DNA from: Stagnimonas sp.
GTDB lineage: Bacteria; Pseudomonadota; Gammaproteobacteria; Nevskiales; Nevskiaceae
Direction of reading: 5' to 3'
NCBI GenBank assembly: GCA_030696045.1
Contig: JAUYNO010000087.1
Coordinates: 52,426-116,425, forward strand
DNA: 64,000 nucleotides
The translations under genes and the position numbers were made by a program. This document shows, piece by piece, positions 9,101 to 15,413 of this stretch (the stretch's first letter is position 1; each line of letters begins with the position of its first letter). A model generated the notes under the pieces. It worked only from the letters and a program-made list of their open reading frames with translations, did not search any database and had not been told where the DNA came from.

Positions 9101-9632
9101 CAACCAGGCATTTAGCCTCGAACAGGCGATCGATATCTGTACGCAATCGGCGCTTCATTCTTATCGTCCATTCAACCCCAATATCGAAATTAATGCGGAA
9201 CCCAAGAAGTTCATCTCCGCCGTTGGCCTGATACTACTCTCAGACGTCATTCTTACACTCCTTGGAAACATCAGGGAGCATGCTCATGTTATTGGCGTCA
9301 CCAACGTAGATCTCCAGTTGGAGACGAATGAAGAAATGAAAAGCTTCCGGTTACGCATGGAAAGCGATGTTGGCCCAAAGGCTCGCCATCCGACTGCGGT
9401 TGCCCGCGTGAAAGCCGCCAAGGAAGCCATTATCGACGGCTCTTACTTGAAACGTTCCGCTGGGGATCGCAATTCTGGGCTGTCAAAAATAGCAAACATT
9501 GCACTTCGTGATTCAGCAGGCAGAATAGATTTTGACTTCTTGGGTGAAATGCGCTTTTTTGTAGATGTCACGATTTCAATTCCAGACCCTATTTACATCC
9601 AGGCAATTGTTCCGGCGGGCAAAGCAAGGTGA
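6114..9632 (+). CDS. dtcA: Detocs-like defence kinase (DtcA-type): helical-repeat sensor with C-terminal histidine-kinase-like ATPase
   Basis: 1172 residues, no signal peptide and no membrane segment. Roughly the first 950 residues look all-helical and repetitive, as expected for a TPR-like sensor region. The C-terminus reads as a divergent histidine kinase. His972 in 'LGIGHAAEEVNAQI' is the best phospho-acceptor candidate. An N-box 'LLGNIREHA' follows (Asn1052, His1056), then a D-box-like 'ESDVGPK' (Asp1085) and a G-box-like 'RNSGLSKIANIA' (Gly1122). The next two genes overlap it in ATGA/GTGA style and encode a lone receiver and a receiver-nucleosidase. This is the DtcA-DtcB-DtcC order of the Detocs anti-phage system, in which DtcA senses infection and phosphorylates the receivers. 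Base composition is far AT-richer than neighbours (19 G/C in bases 6961-7020 by my count), indicating acquisition. Domain boundaries are by eye. Confidence 0.8.
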   Translation: MSTRATKGKRTKLDVQKDRIRGLIAAGKSLRYRPEVNTKAEDFHRSLNDILVQAREQLSPRQATAFLHWVEQQTGTQLSALKGKPVAHGLSKAALRQRARSLSEELVWVARRIQEHYTTINSFRDAANELETAAIRADWTAAIAKLDDIEARFGPSFWLIESRIAIEQSRAGLESQKQLAAKIRKNGPRGLWAFISRYVSVRNEPTTALNSFYSDILERLNRSAKTNAELAAFLKFRFVWNETPSQRTMAGALVIAQGFSIVDLYETFIAICQSSYVWTLTGELQDELKNCIDILKDVRDFRLQKLSLLLGAIPLTLPTIRRYQASDLFLRGQSRSALKSALRELAADPRDYQLCILAASVINNPVRVGDHTDSRWPIIIRQLSATLSVSDTYQSDLLDLEKSLRNWTFSPASLACFYFASSIFTDDLELRLKYRRLAALNGAYLDACEINLYPHAVIKALRVDNQENPSTTFEIYDDLNQGRIKTTVASEFATYFGVELAVQALDVAALERFDDFSISTNHRPLIAFARRSLIAIYIESENIQGLLDSTSDAYFSINLPIHVLPVQNGVQSLKWRNLKSFSQNISLPIVMHMAWRQTSDENAASNVRAAVDAFFKSLGIRSFDDLTTLSENHQRAQLVYLLRYVCVQDVIDMSSLLSSSRQTSEARRSICSKLIQLDPENKEVYETENFSITRSLSVQDGFRVLDSSRVHVDTGALTSWATSEWAPNIARYRALVEAGIGVSESIDDILKEFSVKGSANKFLEMPESDADQLLSDLVYQLRARFLEDESYGLDSYLSRRIRHHSMSGALRGCVENNHLVTSRDHRTTRYLPNAYWPKKIAGLTSAESYQLQSALAKFSEDFDSTVLQLKRDFFHIKSEKHPKGIFFIPISPAMFYVIRSAVQGGYSAETLCNVCLAVFWATLRPCLNEAQSLLQIHAQQQISSAFHRLRASVKRAIPEQTRYAELTLGIGHAAEEVNAQIITVADWFNRSESNQSNQAFSLEQAIDICTQSALHSYRPFNPNIEINAEPKKFISAVGLILLSDVILTLLGNIREHAHVIGVTNVDLQLETNEEMKSFRLRMESDVGPKARHPTAVARVKAAKEAIIDGSYLKRSAGDRNSGLSKIANIALRDSAGRIDFDFLGEMRFFVDVTISIPDPIYIQAIVPAGKAR

Positions 9633-10093
9633 ATGTTCTAATAATAGAAGACGAGAACACCAAGCTGGAAGCCATTTCCCGCTTAGTATCGAGTCAGCGT
9701 TCAGATTTGAAAATTCTGGCCGCCAGATCTGTAAGAACGGGCCGATCCGCGATACAAGCGGATCCACCAGCCTGTATTCTGCTTGATATGTCGCTTCCGA
9801 CCTTCGATATATCGGCATCAGAACCCGGAGGGCGGCCGCAGGGAAATGGGGGCATAGAAATACTGCGCTACCTTGATGCGGAAGAATTGCGGCCGATTGT
9901 GGTAATTGTTTCTGCGTATTCTGCTTTTGCAAAGGATGGGCGCAATATTGGACTGCAAGCTTTCTCGGACGAGCTTATCGGCGAGTTTCCGGAATTGGTG
10001 AAAGGCGTCGTTTATTTTGACCCCATTCAGGCAGAATGGTCTCGCGAACTTCTTAGCCTTCTCAATAAACATATACCCGAGGCCTTGGAATGA
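9629..10093 (+). CDS. dtcB: Stand-alone receiver-domain protein (DtcB-type)
   Basis: 154 residues, GTG start overlapping the dtcA stop (GTGA). It is a receiver fold: acidic pair 'IIEDE' (Glu7-Asp8-Glu9), phospho-acceptor Asp53 in 'CILLDMSLPTFD', and 'VVIVSAYS' (Ser95) at the switch position. There is no output domain. In Detocs, the receiver-only DtcB is proposed to drain phosphate from DtcA and prevent accidental effector activation. Two oddities are a Gly-rich insertion after Asp53 (about residues 60-74) and no recognisable Lys-Pro after the fifth strand: 'GVVYFDPIQ' has Phe-Asp instead. Confidence 0.8.
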   Translation: MNVLIIEDENTKLEAISRLVSSQRSDLKILAARSVRTGRSAIQADPPACILLDMSLPTFDISASEPGGRPQGNGGIEILRYLDAEELRPIVVIVSAYSAFAKDGRNIGLQAFSDELIGEFPELVKGVVYFDPIQAEWSRELLSLLNKHIPEALE

Positions 10094-11322
10094 AGATTTT
10101 GACTGTCGAAGATAACGCGTCAAAGCTCGGTAAGCTGATCGAAGTTTTAAATGCCAGCGGCATAAGTCGGGAGGATATTAGTGTCGCGCGCTCGGCGGTT
10201 GCCGCAATTCAGCTGCTTGAGGCAACAAAATTTGACATCGCGATCATCGACCTAATGCTGCCGAATCGCGATGAGGATGAAGAAAAACTTGAGACTTCTC
10301 TCCGACTGATAGATTTTATTGCAAACAACGAATCGGTTATTAAGCCGGAGCACTTGGTTGGTTTCACCGCGTACTCCGAAGCGGAACTCGCAGCCCGTCC
10401 GGCATTCACGAAATCCCTCTGGACAATAATCCGGTTCGACGCGTCATCGACAGAGTGGCAAGAACAAGTTCAGCGACTTGTTTCATATGTTTCAAAATGC
10501 AAAGAAGCCTCAGGGCGCCCCGAGTACGGTGTGGATCTTTGCGTCGTGACGGCGTTGCAAGCACCCGAGATGGACTCGATCCATAAGCTGGCGTGGTCAT
10601 GGGATGCCTCAGAACCGCTTGATGACTCGCAGTTTGTTCGCAGAGGCCAGTTTCAGTCTAACGGACAGACATTCAGTGTCATTAGCGCTACTGCACCACG
10701 GATGGGAAACGTGGCCGCCGCGCTTCTGTCTTCAAAATTGATCCAACATTATCGTCCTAGATTTCTTGTAATGGCTGGAATCTGCGCAGCGATCAAAGGC
10801 AAGGCGAATATGGGCGATGCGATACTTTTTAATCCGGCGTGGGAGTGGGCGAGCGGAAAAATAGTTGCTGTCGAAGAGGGTAGTTATTTAGAGCCAGCGC
10901 CTCATCAACTCGCAATACCGGAGTTTATTGCGGCTCGCATGGAGGAGTTACGCAAAGACGGCTCATTCTGGCTTTCAATAAAGCAGGGGCATGCCGCGTC
11001 TGGTGATACTCTCCCGAAAATGGTGTTGGGACCAGGGGCATCTGGCCCATCGGTTGTCGCGCATGCTGAACACGCAGAATCAATAAAACTTCAGCACCGC
11101 AAGTTGAGCGCGATTGACATGGAGGCTTACGGTGTAATGGCGGCGGCGAGTTTCGCATCTTCCCCCAAGCCAACCTGTTTTGTGCTTAAGTCGGCTTGCG
11201 ATTTCGCGGACGAAGAGAAAGACAAGAAATATCAGGACTACGCCGCTTACACCAGCGCGCAATCAATTCGAGAGTTTTTCGAGCGCTTTGGTGCAAGTAT
11301 TAGGGATCTTGCAGGTACTTAA
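10090..11322 (+). CDS. dtcC: Receiver domain fused to purine-nucleoside-phosphorylase-like effector (DtcC-type)
   Basis: 410 residues, ATG overlapping the dtcB stop (ATGA). Residues 1-135 form a receiver: 'TVEDN' acidic patch and Asp54 in 'IAIIDLMLP'. Residues 147-405 form an MTAN/PNP-type nucleosidase: 'VVTALQAPEM' at its start, 'VMAGICAAIKGKANMGD' (228-243), 'AIDMEAYGVMAAA' (Asp343-Met344-Glu345) and 'SACDFAD' (Asp371). In characterised Detocs systems the DtcC PNP domain cleaves ATP to adenine and ribose triphosphate once phosphorylated, aborting phage replication. Here that activity is inferred from architecture. As in the preceding receiver, the usual Lys is replaced: 'IIRFDASSTEW'. A UDP/nucleoside catabolic role is less likely given the receiver fusion and operon. 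Confidence 0.85.
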   Translation: MKILTVEDNASKLGKLIEVLNASGISREDISVARSAVAAIQLLEATKFDIAIIDLMLPNRDEDEEKLETSLRLIDFIANNESVIKPEHLVGFTAYSEAELAARPAFTKSLWTIIRFDASSTEWQEQVQRLVSYVSKCKEASGRPEYGVDLCVVTALQAPEMDSIHKLAWSWDASEPLDDSQFVRRGQFQSNGQTFSVISATAPRMGNVAAALLSSKLIQHYRPRFLVMAGICAAIKGKANMGDAILFNPAWEWASGKIVAVEEGSYLEPAPHQLAIPEFIAARMEELRKDGSFWLSIKQGHAASGDTLPKMVLGPGASGPSVVAHAEHAESIKLQHRKLSAIDMEAYGVMAAASFASSPKPTCFVLKSACDFADEEKDKKYQDYAAYTSAQSIREFFERFGASIRDLAGT

Positions 11323-11497
11323 GCACGTGGGTTGCCATGCCCTCCTGCGCAATAAGAAACTCAGACGATCAATACGCGTTTGCTTCGCTATGACTCAGAG
11401 TTGGCGGCAGTCGCCCACCATCCCCTGGCAGACAATCGCTTCACGGCGTCTCTTGACGCCACTACGCCGCGGGTGTGGAGTCAAGACAATAAATTGC
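11323..11497. other. Intergenic stretch inside the island with one short hairpin
   Basis: No convincing gene is seen between the nucleosidase gene and the next ORFs. A perfect short hairpin, GGCGTC-TCTT-GACGCC, lies at 11445-11460 but has no T-run. The frame of the following gene stays open back to 11380, yet that extension reads Ser/Arg/Lys-rich with no family-like features, so I treat it as non-coding. Confidence 0.5.
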
Positions 11498-11605
11498 GTG
11501 AGTGTCAAGCGCGACGAGATTATAGAAGCACTAAACACTCAAATCGAAGCCAAAAAGGTTGTAAAGGCTTCTGTCAATCACGGAGTTCGTCCGCTCGAGA
11601 TTTAG
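11498..11605 (+). CDS. Possible 35-residue ORF or gene remnant
   Basis: GTG start and TAG stop encode a short amphipathic peptide (begins 'VSVKRDEIIEALNTQIEAKK'), with stop 11 bp before the next gene's ATG. Amino-acid composition looks protein-like, but no ribosome binding site is evident. It could be a leader peptide, or the C-terminal remnant of a decayed gene, because the frame stays open further upstream without sense. Confidence 0.25.
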   Translation: MSVKRDEIIEALNTQIEAKKVVKASVNHGVRPLEI

Positions 11606-11616
11606 TTAGAAAACCT

Positions 11617-12603
11617 ATGAACGAAGATCAGAAAAATGAGATCGACCGCGCGCTACAGCTTTTGCGGTCCAAACAAAAGGTCTTCCCAACTGACGAGCCG
11701 GTTGGGTTAGTGCCGATAGTAGATGATCAATGTCGATCGCAGCTAAAACATTCACTATTGCTTTTTGACAAAATTATTCCTCTTTTTAAAACTACCAAGT
11801 ATCGCGCGAAGCGAGAAATATTTCCCGTTCCAGATTCGATGGTGGGTGTGGAAGCAGATTTAGATTGGCTTTGCGAGAAAGGCCTAGTCATCGCCCCGAG
11901 ATCTCTTTCCTATCGCGATTCGGAAACTATGGAGGATATGGATCCAGAAAAACCAGTGTGGATAATCAACAAACCTGACGGCCATTATTTTGCCGTAGGT
12001 CACAATAGACCATCCATTTTGAGAGAACAGGGCATTGTTGATCCGTCGCCGCGTCCAGACTTTTACTATTCTATGTATTTTGCGGAGAGATTAAAAGAAG
12101 AGTTCGATACAACTGCTTTTTTAAGCGAACGTCAATTCGATCATGGGAAATCGAGCAGCAATGAAATGGTGGTATTAATGGCAGTTCTGGAAAATATTCC
12201 AATACCCGACACTGACCTTCCGCTCGAGCAACTACTTGATTGGCGAAGTGATGCTGATGCTCAACTGAAACTTCGTCGACTCAAACATTGGATTAACACG
12301 GCAGCAAGCAAAAAAGAAGTGAATTCCAGGCACCTCAAAGATGAGATTCGCTACCTTCTTGATGAATACCAACAGCAAATGTTACTTCACGACATAAAAT
12401 TTCGAAGTGGAGTGCTAAAGGCGGTTATCACGACTACGGCTGAAATTTTGGAAAATGTCGCTAAATTGAAAATTGCAAAGCTTTCGGAGATGCCCTTCAG
12501 AATAAGCGACGAAAGAATTCAGCGTTTGTCAGTGGAACTGCAGGCCCCTGGGCGGAGTTTGGCCTACATCGCGAAAGCTCAAGATCGTTTTATCGGTCCA
12601 TAA
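11617..12603 (+). CDS. Hypothetical protein of the island, unrecognised family
   Basis: 328 residues from ATG 11617 ('MNEDQKNEIDRALQLL'). I do not recognise the family. It is cytoplasmic, with no signal peptide or transmembrane segment. The N-terminal third has 'VGLVPIVDDQCRSQLKHSLL' and 'FDKIIPLF', and the C-terminal third looks helical ('RHLKDEIRYLLDEYQQQ'). No Walker, nuclease or HTH motif is apparent. Base composition matches the Detocs-like genes upstream, so it probably arrived with them. It is separated from them by 294 bp and may have its own promoter. It could be an accessory defence gene, an independent defence gene, or unrelated cargo. Confidence 0.7.
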   Translation: MNEDQKNEIDRALQLLRSKQKVFPTDEPVGLVPIVDDQCRSQLKHSLLLFDKIIPLFKTTKYRAKREIFPVPDSMVGVEADLDWLCEKGLVIAPRSLSYRDSETMEDMDPEKPVWIINKPDGHYFAVGHNRPSILREQGIVDPSPRPDFYYSMYFAERLKEEFDTTAFLSERQFDHGKSSSNEMVVLMAVLENIPIPDTDLPLEQLLDWRSDADAQLKLRRLKHWINTAASKKEVNSRHLKDEIRYLLDEYQQQMLLHDIKFRSGVLKAVITTTAEILENVAKLKIAKLSEMPFRISDERIQRLSVELQAPGRSLAYIAKAQDRFIGP

Positions 12604-12767
12604 TTAATGGTTTGGCTATCTGAAAAATCGTCGCCGGCGGATGTGGCTTTTACGAATGATTGGTGATAAAAAGGAAACAATTGACTGTACTCAATGTCCG
12701 CTTCTGGCACTTTTGCGCCCTTGGTCGACGCGGATCGAGCGATTTCTTTTTTCGCAGTAAGCAGAAA
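12604..12767. other. Right edge of the AT-rich island
   Basis: No gene is seen. The composition shifts from AT-rich back to GC-rich between about 12700 and 12830. I found no direct repeat, tRNA end or integrase to mark an attachment site here or at the left edge near 6000. Confidence 0.5.
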
Positions 12768-12794
12768 GCCGCCCGTTGCTGAGCCACGGGCGGC
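12768..12794 (-). terminator. Intrinsic terminator of alkB
   Basis: GCCGCCCGT (12768-12776) and ACGGGCGGC (12786-12794) form a perfect 9-bp stem with a 9-base loop. Read on the minus strand, the stem is followed by TTTCTGCTT. It lies 34 bp beyond the alkB stop, so it fits a rho-independent terminator for that gene. Confidence 0.8.
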
Positions 12795-12828
12795 CTGCGA
12801 CGTGCCGGTCATCTGACCGAACCGCGTT

Positions 12829-14241
12829 TTACCCCAACAGCCTGAAATCCGGCTTCTCTCTCACCGCGCACTGCGGGCACTGCCAGCTTTCGGGGAGTTG
12901 CGCCCAGCGAGTGCCGGCGGGAAAGCCCTCGTGCACGCAGCCGACCGCCTCGTCGTAGACGTAGTCGCAGTTCGGGCACTGGTGGCGCGTGGTGGTGGCA
13001 GCCGTGACCTTGGCGACGATGCCGGTCAGGACTGGCGCGTCCGTCGTTGCCGGAGCGCAAACAGCACTGGCCGGCAGCGGGTAGCGCGCCAGGAGCCGGG
13101 CGCGGGCCGAAGGCTGCAGGCTGGCCTTGCTCAGATCACCGCCGTGATGGGCGACCACCTTCGGGTCCATGACGCGGAACCACAGCGGCGGAAAGTAGGC
13201 GAGCAGGATCATCGCGGCGTAGCCGGAGGGCAGTTGCGGGCTGTCCTCGAAGTGGCGCAGGGCCTGGTAGCGGCGGGTGGGGTTGGCGTGGTGGTCGCTG
13301 TGGCGCTGCAGCTGGTAGAGCAGCAGGTTGGTGACCACGTGGTTGCTGTTCCAGCTGTGCTTGGGCTGGCAGCGCTCGTAGCGGCCCTTGGCGTCCTTGA
13401 GGCGCAGCAGGCCGTAGTGTTCGAGGTAGTTCACCACTTCCAGCAGGCAGAAGCCGTACACCGCCTGCACGACCAGGAACACCAGCGCCCAAGGCCCCAG
13501 CCAGAGGCCAAGCGTGCCGAACAGCACGACGGTCATCGCCCAGGATTGCAGGTTGTCGTTGTCCAGTGACCAGACGCTCTTGCCCAGGCGCTGCAAGCGT
13601 TCGCGCTCGATGGCCCAGGCCGAGCGGGCGCTGCCGATCACGCTGCGCGGCAGAAAGGCCCAGAAGGTCTCGCCCATGCGCGAGCTGGCCGGGTCTTCGG
13701 GCGTGGCGACGTTCTTGTGATGGCCCTTGTTGTGCTCGATGTAAAAGTGCCCGTAGGCGACCGGCGCCAGGGTGATCTTGGCCAGCCAGCGCTCCAGCGC
13801 ACTGGTCTTGTGGCCCAGCTCGTGGGCGGTGTTGATGCCGACACCGTTGATCATGCCGACGGTGAGGGTCAGGCCGACCAGCTCCCAGGCCGCGAGGTGG
13901 CCCTGTACCGCCATCCAGGCGCCGAGGCCGGTGAGCAGGTACTGGGTCGGCACGTAGAGGTAGACGATGCGGCGGTACCAGGCGTCCTGGTCCAGGCCGG
14001 CGACGGCCGACTCGGGGGCGTTGACCCGGTCTTCGCCGAGCAGCCAGTCGAGCGCCGGCACCAGGCCGTAGAACACCACCGGCAGCAGCCAGAGCAGGGC
14101 GCCGGGGCCACCGGCGAGCGCGCCCAGCACCGAGGCGAGGGCGATCAGCGGCAGCGCCGGGCTGAGCAGCCACCAGTAGCGCTTGCCGTCGGTCCAGGCG
14201 GCGGCGTGGGCTGCCGGGTTGAGGGTGTGCGTCGCATTCAT
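12829..14241 (-). CDS. alkB: Alkane 1-monooxygenase fused to C-terminal rubredoxin
   Basis: 470 residues. Residues 1-365 are an integral-membrane non-haem di-iron hydroxylase with several membrane helices and the AlkB histidine motifs: HELGH (140-144), EHNKGHH (169-175), 'NYLEHYGL' (from 271) and HSDHH (314-318). After a linker of about 50 residues, a rubredoxin domain carries Cys422-x2-Cys425 and Cys455-x2-Cys458. AlkB oxidises medium-chain n-alkanes to 1-alkanols with electrons from rubredoxin; fusion supplies the electron carrier in cis. Start ATG 14241 has an upstream AAGGAGAA on the minus strand. A longer frame reads through the promoter repeats and is rejected. The divergent AraC gene is the likely regulator. 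Confidence 0.94.
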   Translation of the reverse strand: MNATHTLNPAAHAAAWTDGKRYWWLLSPALPLIALASVLGALAGGPGALLWLLPVVFYGLVPALDWLLGEDRVNAPESAVAGLDQDAWYRRIVYLYVPTQYLLTGLGAWMAVQGHLAAWELVGLTLTVGMINGVGINTAHELGHKTSALERWLAKITLAPVAYGHFYIEHNKGHHKNVATPEDPASSRMGETFWAFLPRSVIGSARSAWAIERERLQRLGKSVWSLDNDNLQSWAMTVVLFGTLGLWLGPWALVFLVVQAVYGFCLLEVVNYLEHYGLLRLKDAKGRYERCQPKHSWNSNHVVTNLLLYQLQRHSDHHANPTRRYQALRHFEDSPQLPSGYAAMILLAYFPPLWFRVMDPKVVAHHGGDLSKASLQPSARARLLARYPLPASAVCAPATTDAPVLTGIVAKVTAATTTRHQCPNCDYVYDEAVGCVHEGFPAGTRWAQLPESWQCPQCAVREKPDFRLLG

Positions 14242-14301
14242 GGGCGTTCTCCTTGTGGCTCTCCTCGGGTGTTGCCATGGTCGAGCGGCTGCGGGGTCGT
14301 G

Positions 14302-14341
14302 ACTTGTGATTTGACGCCAGCCACTTGTGATTTGGCGCCAG
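14302..14341. promoter_or_regulatory. Tandem 19-bp direct repeats between alkB and the AraC gene (candidate operator)
   Basis: ACTTGTGATTTGACGCCAG (14302-14320) and ACTTGTGATTTGGCGCCAG (14323-14341) differ at one base and are spaced 21 bp start to start, two helical turns. This is the usual layout for an AraC-family half-site pair. They sit in the 143-bp divergent intergenic region, 43 bp before the regulator's ATG and 61 bp upstream of alkB. Confidence 0.8.
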
Positions 14342-14384
14342 TACAATCCCGACGAACCCGCCGGCCCCCGGAGCGAACCGAGCC

Positions 14385-15413
14385 ATGGCCCGAAGCGAAC
14401 TGCGTGTCCCGGCCCGCTATTACCTGCGGCTGGCGGAGGAGCTGTCGCGCCAGGGCATCGACATCACGGCCCTGCTGGCGGCCCTGCAGCTGCCGCCCCA
14501 GCTGCTGCAGGAGCCGGACGCCCTGCTGCCGTTCGCCGATGTGGATCGCCTGGTGACGCGATTTTTCGAGCTCACCGGCCGCAGCGAGCTGGGCTTCGAG
14601 CTGGGCCGGCAGCTCCATGTCAGCAGTCACAGCCTGGTTGGCTTCGGCATGCTCAGCAGTCCCAACCTGGAGGCGGCGCTGCGCTTCGTGGCCCGCCACT
14701 TCCGGCTGGTAATGCCGAGCTTTCGTCTGCTCTACAGCGCCGGCGCGGACTGGGCCGAACTGCACTTCCAGCCGGTGGCGGCGATGAGTCACGTCTGCCT
14801 CGCCTTTCATCTCGAAGCCATGGCGACCGCTGCCCTGCGCGATGTGCACGACCTCACCGGCGGACAGGCGCCGCCTTGCCGGCTGCAGTTGTCGATTGCC
14901 AGGCCGCCGCACGCCGCGCGCTACGAGCGCCTGGGCGACGTCGTCACCGAGTTCGCGGCCGGGGCTACGCCGGGCGTGCGGCTGCGCTTTCTGGCCGACC
15001 TCGCCGGCATTCCCTTGCGGCTGGCCGACCCCAATGCCCTGAAGGTGGCGGAAGCGCGCTGCGATGCCCAGGTGCGACGCGCGACGCGGCAGAGGCAGTT
15101 CGCCGACTGGGTGGCGATGAGCCTGCGCGAAGTGAGCGAGGGTCTGCCCACGCTCGCCGAGCTGGCGGCGATGCTCAACCTCTCGGCGCGCAGCCTCAAC
15201 CGCTATCTGGAGCGTGAGGGCACCAGCTACCGCGCGTTGGCCGGCCGCATCCAGCACGAGCTGGCCTGCGAGCGGCTGGCCTCGGGCGCGATGACGGTCA
15301 CCGAAGTGGCCTACTCCCTGGGTTTCAGCGATCCGGCCAACTTCACCCGCGCCTTCCGCGACCGCGAAGGCGCCTCCCCGCGCGACTACCAGCAGCGGCT
15401 TAGGCCCGCTTGA
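14385..15413 (+). CDS. AraC-family transcriptional regulator, probable alkB activator
   Basis: 342 residues. The N-terminal ~200 residues are the ligand-binding domain type found in OruR/ArgR-like AraC proteins ('LRVPARYYLRLAEEL', 'SHSLVGFGMLSSPNLEAALR'). The C-terminal ~100 residues contain two HTH units: 'LAELAAMLNLSARSLNRYLE' and 'VTEVAYSLGFSDPANFTRAF'. It is divergent from the alkane hydroxylase, with paired direct repeats between, which is the classic arrangement for a substrate-responsive activator of alkB. Its 3' end overlaps the convergent photolyase gene by 14 bp. Confidence 0.88.
   Translation: MARSELRVPARYYLRLAEELSRQGIDITALLAALQLPPQLLQEPDALLPFADVDRLVTRFFELTGRSELGFELGRQLHVSSHSLVGFGMLSSPNLEAALRFVARHFRLVMPSFRLLYSAGADWAELHFQPVAAMSHVCLAFHLEAMATAALRDVHDLTGGQAPPCRLQLSIARPPHAARYERLGDVVTEFAAGATPGVRLRFLADLAGIPLRLADPNALKVAEARCDAQVRRATRQRQFADWVAMSLREVSEGLPTLAELAAMLNLSARSLNRYLEREGTSYRALAGRIQHELACERLASGAMTVTEVAYSLGFSDPANFTRAFRDREGASPRDYQQRLRPA

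Noticed and set aside
11380..11616. N-terminal extension of the island hypothetical protein
   Set aside because: The frame is open, but the extra 79 residues look random and the ATG at 11617 gives a protein-like start.
5908..12828. Attachment-site direct repeats flanking the defence island
   Set aside because: Comparing both edges by eye gave no convincing shared sequence; a computed search could still find a short one.
14242..14346. N-terminal extension of AlkB
   Set aside because: It translates the paired promoter repeats into a duplicated Trp-Arg-Gln-Ile-Thr pattern; ATG 14241 has a good ribosome binding site.
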